Shown one piece after another: positions 6,508 to 10,047 of a DNA stretch of 10,047 bases. Within the stretch, counting starts at the first letter, position 1. Each line of letters begins with the position of its first letter. Position numbers and translations under genes: made by a program. The notes below the pieces were generated by a model that worked only from the letters and a program-made list of their open reading frames with translations, did no database searches and was not told the origin of the DNA. This DNA comes from an uncultured Dorea sp. (GTDB taxonomy: Bacteria; Bacillota_A; Clostridia; Lachnospirales; Lachnospiraceae), in contig CAJTRO010000074.1 of NCBI GenBank assembly GCA_910579015.1, positions 1,444-11,490 on the forward strand, written 5' to 3'.

Positions 6508-7694
6508 CAAATCCAAACGGACGCTTCGGCATCCACGGCGGGCAGTATATTCCCGAAACACTGATGAATGCGGTGATTGAGTTGGAAGAAGCGTATAATT
6601 ACTATAAAAAGGATGACAAGTTCAACAGGGAGCTCACAGAATTATTCAACGAGTATGCCGGAAGGCCTTCCCGGCTTTATTATGCCAAGAAGATGACAAA
6701 AGACTTAGGAGGCGCGAAGATTTATCTAAAGAGAGAAGATCTCAATCATACAGGTTCGCATAAGATCAACAATGTGCTGGGGCAGGCTCTGCTTGCCAAA
6801 AAGCTGGGGAAGACCCGCCTGATCGCCGAGACGGGCGCCGGCCAGCACGGTGTGGCAGCTGCGACCGCCGCTGCCCTGATGGGGATGGAATGCGTGGTCT
6901 TCATGGGGGAGGAAGATACAATCCGGCAGGCGCTCAACGTATACCGCATGCGGCTTCTTGGCGCCCAGGTCATCCCGGTGAGAACCGGTACGGCAACCCT
7001 CAAAGACGCAGTATCCGAGGCCATGCGCGAGTGGACGTCCCGGATTGGCGACACTCATTATTGTCTTGGTTCGGTGATGGGGCCGCATCCCTTCCCGACA
7101 ATTGTCCGCGATTTCCAGGCGGTCATCTCCAAAGAGATCAAGGAGCAGCTTGGGGAGAAAGAAGGGAGGCTGCCCGACGCCGTTCTCGCCTGTGTCGGGG
7201 GCGGCTCCAACGCCATGGGAAGTTTCTATCATTTCATTGAAGAGGAAGGGGTCAGGCTGATCGGCTGTGAAGCGGCGGGCAGAGGGATAGAAACATTTGA
7301 GACGGCGGCTACCATTGCCACCGGAAGGCTTGGGATCTTCCATGGGATGAAGTCCTATTTCTGCCAGGATAAATACGGGCAGATTGCGCCGGTCTATTCC
7401 ATCTCCGCGGGGCTTGATTATCCTGGCATCGGACCGGAACACGCCCATCTGCACGACATTGGGAGGGCCGAATATGTTCCTGTCACCGATGAGGAAGCGG
7501 TAGACGCTTTCGAGTATCTTTCAAGGATGGAGGGGATTATCCCGGCCATCGAATCGGCCCATGCCATTGCCCATGCGATGAAGCTTGCGCCAACGATGGG
7601 AAGAGATAAGATCCTGGTCATTACCATATCCGGCAGAGGCGATAAGGACTGTGCCGCGATCGCACGCTACAGAGGGGAGGATATCCATGAGTAA
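6504..7694 (+). CDS. trpB: Tryptophan synthase beta subunit
   Basis: The PLP enzyme condenses indole, channelled from TrpA, with L-serine to give L-tryptophan. The 396 residues fit the classical TrpB1 type. Lys87 in HTGSHKINN is the Schiff-base lysine and Glu109 in LIAETGAGQHG the catalytic glutamate; GGGSNA (232-237) binds the PLP phosphate, and the N-terminal GRFGIHGGQYIPETL is characteristic. A C-terminal ISGRGDKD motif contacts the cofactor ring. The start overlaps the trpF stop by ATGA, with AGGA at 6491-6494 about 9 nt upstream. The 3' end overlaps trpA by 8 nt, consistent with coupled 1:1 synthesis of the alpha and beta subunits. Confidence 0.98.
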   Translation: MTNPNGRFGIHGGQYIPETLMNAVIELEEAYNYYKKDDKFNRELTELFNEYAGRPSRLYYAKKMTKDLGGAKIYLKREDLNHTGSHKINNVLGQALLAKKLGKTRLIAETGAGQHGVAAATAAALMGMECVVFMGEEDTIRQALNVYRMRLLGAQVIPVRTGTATLKDAVSEAMREWTSRIGDTHYCLGSVMGPHPFPTIVRDFQAVISKEIKEQLGEKEGRLPDAVLACVGGGSNAMGSFYHFIEEEGVRLIGCEAAGRGIETFETAATIATGRLGIFHGMKSYFCQDKYGQIAPVYSISAGLDYPGIGPEHAHLHDIGRAEYVPVTDEEAVDAFEYLSRMEGIIPAIESAHAIAHAMKLAPTMGRDKILVITISGRGDKDCAAIARYRGEDIHE

Positions 7695-8472
7695 TATCAG
7701 AAAAGCATTTGAAAACGGGAAAGCGTTTATTCCATTTATCACCTGCGGGGATCCGGATCTTGGGACTACTGCCGCCGTTGTCCGCGCGGCCGCAGAAAAC
7801 GGAGCGGATCTTATCGAGCTTGGCATCCCTTTCTCCGACCCTACCGCGGAAGGACCGGTCATCCAGGCGGCAAATCTCCGGGCGCTTACCGGGGGCGTGA
7901 CGACAGACAAGATCTTCAGTCTGGTACGTGAACTCCGCCGGGATGTGAAGATCCCGATGGTATTTATGACGTATGCAAATGTCATTTTTTCTTATGGCGC
8001 GGAGGCGTTCCTGTCCGTCTGTAAGGAGATTCAGATTGACGGGCTGATCCTTCCGGATCTGCCCTTTGAAGAAAAAGAGGAGTTCCTGTCTCTGTGCCGC
8101 AAATACGGTGTCGATCTGATCTCGCTGATCGCGCCTACGTCGAAAAACCGTATCGCTATGATCGCGAAAGAAGCGGAAGGGTTTCTTTATATCGTGTCAA
8201 GCCTTGGCGTGACCGGAACAAGGAGTGAGATCAAGACCGACCTTGCCTCGATCATCAAGGTAGTACGGGAGAACACGGATGTGCCGTGTGCCATCGGCTT
8301 TGGGATTTCCACACCGGAACAGGCGAAGAAAATGGCGGCTCTTTCCGACGGCGCTATCGTAGGATCCGCAATCATCAAGTTGCTTGAAAAATATGGTGTA
8401 GAAGCACCGGAGCATGTAGGTGAATATGTGAAGGACATGAAAACTGCAATAGGGTCTGAACAACAAAAATAG
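7687..8472 (+). CDS. trpA: Tryptophan synthase alpha subunit
   Basis: TrpA cleaves indole-3-glycerol phosphate to indole and glyceraldehyde 3-phosphate and passes indole to TrpB. The start is ATG 7687, 6 nt after GGGGAGG (7674-7680), giving 261 residues beginning Met-Ser-Asn-Ile-Arg-Lys; the frame is open further upstream to an ATG at 7585, but that lies within trpB and has no support. Glu44 in ELGIPFSDP matches catalytic Glu49 of the Salmonella enzyme. The residue equivalent to catalytic Asp60 is Glu55 (AEGP instead of ADGP), a conservative exchange that I believe recurs in clostridial TrpA. LPDLPFEE, SSLGVTGTR and GFGISTPEQ are the remaining loop and phosphate motifs. It is the last gene of the operon and ends with TAG. 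Confidence 0.97.
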   Translation: MSNIRKAFENGKAFIPFITCGDPDLGTTAAVVRAAAENGADLIELGIPFSDPTAEGPVIQAANLRALTGGVTTDKIFSLVRELRRDVKIPMVFMTYANVIFSYGAEAFLSVCKEIQIDGLILPDLPFEEKEEFLSLCRKYGVDLISLIAPTSKNRIAMIAKEAEGFLYIVSSLGVTGTRSEIKTDLASIIKVVRENTDVPCAIGFGISTPEQAKKMAALSDGAIVGSAIIKLLEKYGVEAPEHVGEYVKDMKTAIGSEQQK

Positions 8473-8619
8473 AGTTGGCCAAATGTAGGGTAATAGCATG
8501 ACGAAATAATTTGTTATTTTGGGACATGTAAAAAGCCGTGGTCAAGGGGCTGCCAGAAAATCAACTGAGAATACTATAATAAATGTCAGACAGAGTATAA
8601 TTATTTATATTTTATTATC

Positions 8620-8660
8620 AATACCTCCTGTTATAATTTGCTAAAATATCAGGAGGTATT
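8620..8660. promoter_or_regulatory. Palindrome covering the ribosome binding site of the pullulanase gene
   Basis: AATACCTCCTG (8620-8630) and CAGGAGGTATT (8650-8660) are perfect 11-nt inverted repeats around a 19-nt AT-rich loop. The 3' arm contains AGGAGG (8651-8656), the Shine-Dalgarno of the frame starting at 8669, so in RNA the hairpin would hide it. The loop includes TATAAT (8632-8637), but no good -35 lies at the right distance. It could be a translational switch, or at DNA level a repressor operator. No U-tract follows, so it is not an intrinsic terminator. Confidence 0.5.
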
Positions 8661-8668
8661 CGTATATT

Positions 8669-9488
8669 ATGGGATGTAAAAGAATATTTGGGGCAACCTT
8701 GAGTATGGGAATTGCAGCGGAAAGGACCTATCATGGAAATGACCTTGGAGCAGTATATTCAGCGGAGAGTACAACATTCAGAGTATGGGCCCCCAGTGCC
8801 GAACTGGTAATTCTGCGCAGATATTCAACAGGAAGCGATACGGAAGATGGCGCATCCATGATTCTGGAATGGAAAACAAAGGGAAATATCTTGCATTTAC
8901 GGAGAAAAACACGACTGTAAATGGGGAAGGCGGCTTATCCACAGGAGTGAGTTATCTAAAAGAGCTGGGGGTAAATTATGTGCAGTTATTACCGGTTTTT
9001 GATTATGTGAACGACGAAACGGATGAAAGTAATCTAAGCTATGACTGGGGGTACAGCCCACTGAACTATCAAGTGCCGGAGGGATTGTATACCACAAATC
9101 CTTATGATGGAAATGTAAGGATCAGAGAATTTAAGCAGATGGTGCAGTCCTTGCATGAAGAACAGATAGGCATCGTTATGGATGTAGTGTTCAATCATGT
9201 AGGCGGGGATGCTTATACATCATGGTTTAAGTATATGGTTCCGGGATATTATTTCCGACAGGACAAGAAGGGGAAGATTGCGGATTCAGGAACTGACTGC
9301 GGAAATGAAACGGCCAGCGAACGGGAAATGTTCAGGAAGTATATGATAGATACGGTTGTGTACTGGGCTTCGGAATATCATATTGACGGATTCCGGTTCG
9401 ATTTGATGGGATGCCATGATGTGGAGACAATGAACCAGATCAGAGAGGCACTTGATAAATTGCCCGGCGGGGAGAAAATTTTAATCTT
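8669..9488 (+). pseudogene. Type I pullulanase (glycoside hydrolase family 13) remnant
   Basis: An intact enzyme would cleave alpha-1,6 branches of pullulan, glycogen or starch. The start (ATG 8669, AGGAGG 12 nt upstream) encodes a CBM48-like N-terminus, including YHGNDLGAVYSAESTTFRVWAPSAE, which stops at TAA 8918-8920. The catalytic core resumes in another frame from about 8869: GKYLAFTEKNTT, LKELGVNYVQLLPVFDY, the pullulanase signature YDWGYSP (9040-9060), region I DVVFNHV (9181-9201), CGNETASE and region II DGFRFDLMG, with nucleophile Asp at 9400-9402. Compared with the family, roughly 90-110 codons between the CBM48 part and the core are missing, so an out-of-frame internal deletion near 8865-8885 is inferred. 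Homology ends at GGEKILI (about 9485), just before the expected Gly-Glu-Pro-Trp with the acid/base glutamate; region IV and the C-terminus are absent, replaced by a transposase. No active pullulanase can be made from this locus. Confidence 0.85.
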
Positions 9489-10047
9489 CGAATTGAGTTT
9501 ACCCGATGACGATCCAGTCTATACCCTTAAAAAAGTTTTGGAGGATTTAAATTTTTCAAGTTTGTTAGCTTGTTATTCATCTAAGGGAAGAAGCGGGTAC
9601 AACCCAATTATGATGTATTCTTTAGTTACCTACGCAAACATGCGTGGTGTCCGGGCTGTTGACCGCATTGTTGAATTATGCGAAAGGGATCTTGCTTTTA
9701 TCTGGCTTGCCAAAGGCGAGAAACCAAAACGGGATGCATTTTATGATTTTAAAGGCGAAAAACTTACAGGTGAAGTATTAGACGACCTGAATTATCAATT
9801 TATGTGCTGTTTAGAAAAAGAAGGCCTTGTTACACTAAAAGAACTCTACATAGATGGGACAAAAATAGAAGCAAATGCGAACCGGTATACGTTTGTATGG
9901 CGGGGAAGCATCAATTATCACCTTGCCAGACTTTTGGATACGATAGACGCCCTTTATGCACGATACAATACCCTGTTGAATGAATATGGATATGGAGAAA
10001 AATATGAACTTGGAAACGTCCAGATGTTTATTATCGAAGGGATGGAC
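9489..10047 (+). mobile_element. IS1182-family insertion sequence, left end missing, runs off the window
   Basis: From about 9489 the sequence changes from pullulanase to an IS1182-like transposase with no intervening terminal inverted repeat, promoter or start codon. The left end of the element, including the inverted repeat and the first transposase codons, is therefore absent, probably by deletion or recombination after insertion. The right end lies outside the window. The exact junction is uncertain by about 10 nt because Ile-Phe-Glu can be read into either protein. Confidence 0.7.
9489..10047 (+). CDS. IS1182-family transposase, 5'-truncated and partial at the window end
   Basis: The frame reads ELSLPDDDPVYTLKKVLEDL and continues with GRSGYNPIMMYSLVTYANMRG, RAVDRIVELCERDLAFIWLA, KGEKPKRDAFYDF and ELYIDGTKIEANANRYTFVW. 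This is the N-terminal InsH/DUF772-type domain followed by the start of the DDE catalytic region; the Asp of YIDGTKIEA (codon 9853-9855) is the likely first catalytic acid. About 186 codons are present and open to the last base. The native start methionine and first residues are missing, and the frame is continuous with the upstream pullulanase core, so any translation would begin in pullulanase sequence (for example ATG 8869). Family assignment rests on motif recognition; IS1182 is favoured over other DUF772-bearing groups. Confidence 0.75.

Noticed and set aside
7585..7686. N-terminal extension of trpA from ATG 7585.
   Set aside because: It lies inside the trpB coding sequence, has no ribosome binding site, and the extra residues do not resemble TrpA; ATG 7687 has a strong GGGGAGG upstream.
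8502..8521. AT-rich hairpin after trpA (arms 8502-8509 and 8514-8521) as the operon terminator.
   Set aside because: It is only 8 bp, mostly A-U with a G-U pair, and no U-tract follows the stem. It was not strong enough to call, so the operon terminator remains unidentified.
8473..8619. Possible scar of another insertion sequence between trpA and the pullulanase remnant.
   Set aside because: I could not find a terminal inverted repeat, target duplication or transposase fragment in these 147 nt; nothing beyond AT-rich intergenic sequence can be supported.

Overview
The window looks like a chromosomal segment of a low-to-mid GC Firmicute, most likely a gut clostridium of the Lachnospiraceae type. 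This is inferred from the gene order trpE-G-D-C-F-B-A, the tRNA-dependent T-box leader in front of trpE, strong AGGAGG-type ribosome binding sites and the flavour of the proteins. No species marker is present, so the genus is left open.

Layout. Positions 1-184 hold a sigma-A-like promoter with an extended -10 and, about 40 nt downstream, a strong Rho-independent hairpin. They precede a class III PLP-dependent aminotransferase of the acetylornithine/GABA aminotransferase superfamily (185-1432). Positions 1433-1974 are non-coding and carry a second extended -10 promoter (1559-1587) and a complete T-box riboswitch. Its specifier loop displays UGG (Trp), the T-box sequence is at 1822-1836, and mutually exclusive antiterminator and terminator helices can be drawn by hand. 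From 1975 to 8472 runs the whole tryptophan operon. Its genes mostly overlap by 1-8 nt or are separated by only a few nt, so it is expected to be one translationally coupled transcript induced when tRNA-Trp is uncharged. The products cover chorismate -> anthranilate (TrpE/TrpG), PR-anthranilate (TrpD), CdRP (TrpF), indole-glycerol phosphate (TrpC) and tryptophan (TrpA/TrpB).

The main surprise is that trpE is interrupted. Codon 56 (2140-2142) is an amber TAG inside an otherwise full-length and well conserved gene, immediately after the Leu-Glu-Ser feedback-inhibition motif. All six downstream trp genes look intact. The break is therefore either a very recent mutation (potential tryptophan auxotrophy) or a base-call error.

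After trpA no convincing terminator is visible. A palindrome at 8620-8660 buries the ribosome binding site of a decaying type I pullulanase gene (8669 to about 9488). That gene has an out-of-frame internal deletion near 8870-8880 and loses its 3' half to an IS1182-family transposase fragment that runs off the window end. The pullulanase core and the transposase are fused in one uninterrupted reading frame (ATG 8869 to beyond 10047), and the left end of the IS is missing. This 3' part is more AT-rich and is a zone of gene decay and mobile-element scarring, in contrast to the compact trp operon.

I see no new defence, secretion or biosynthetic system here. The interesting points are the amber trpE, a tandem peptide repeat at the TrpD C-terminus, the RBS-occluding palindrome and the pullulanase-transposase chimera.
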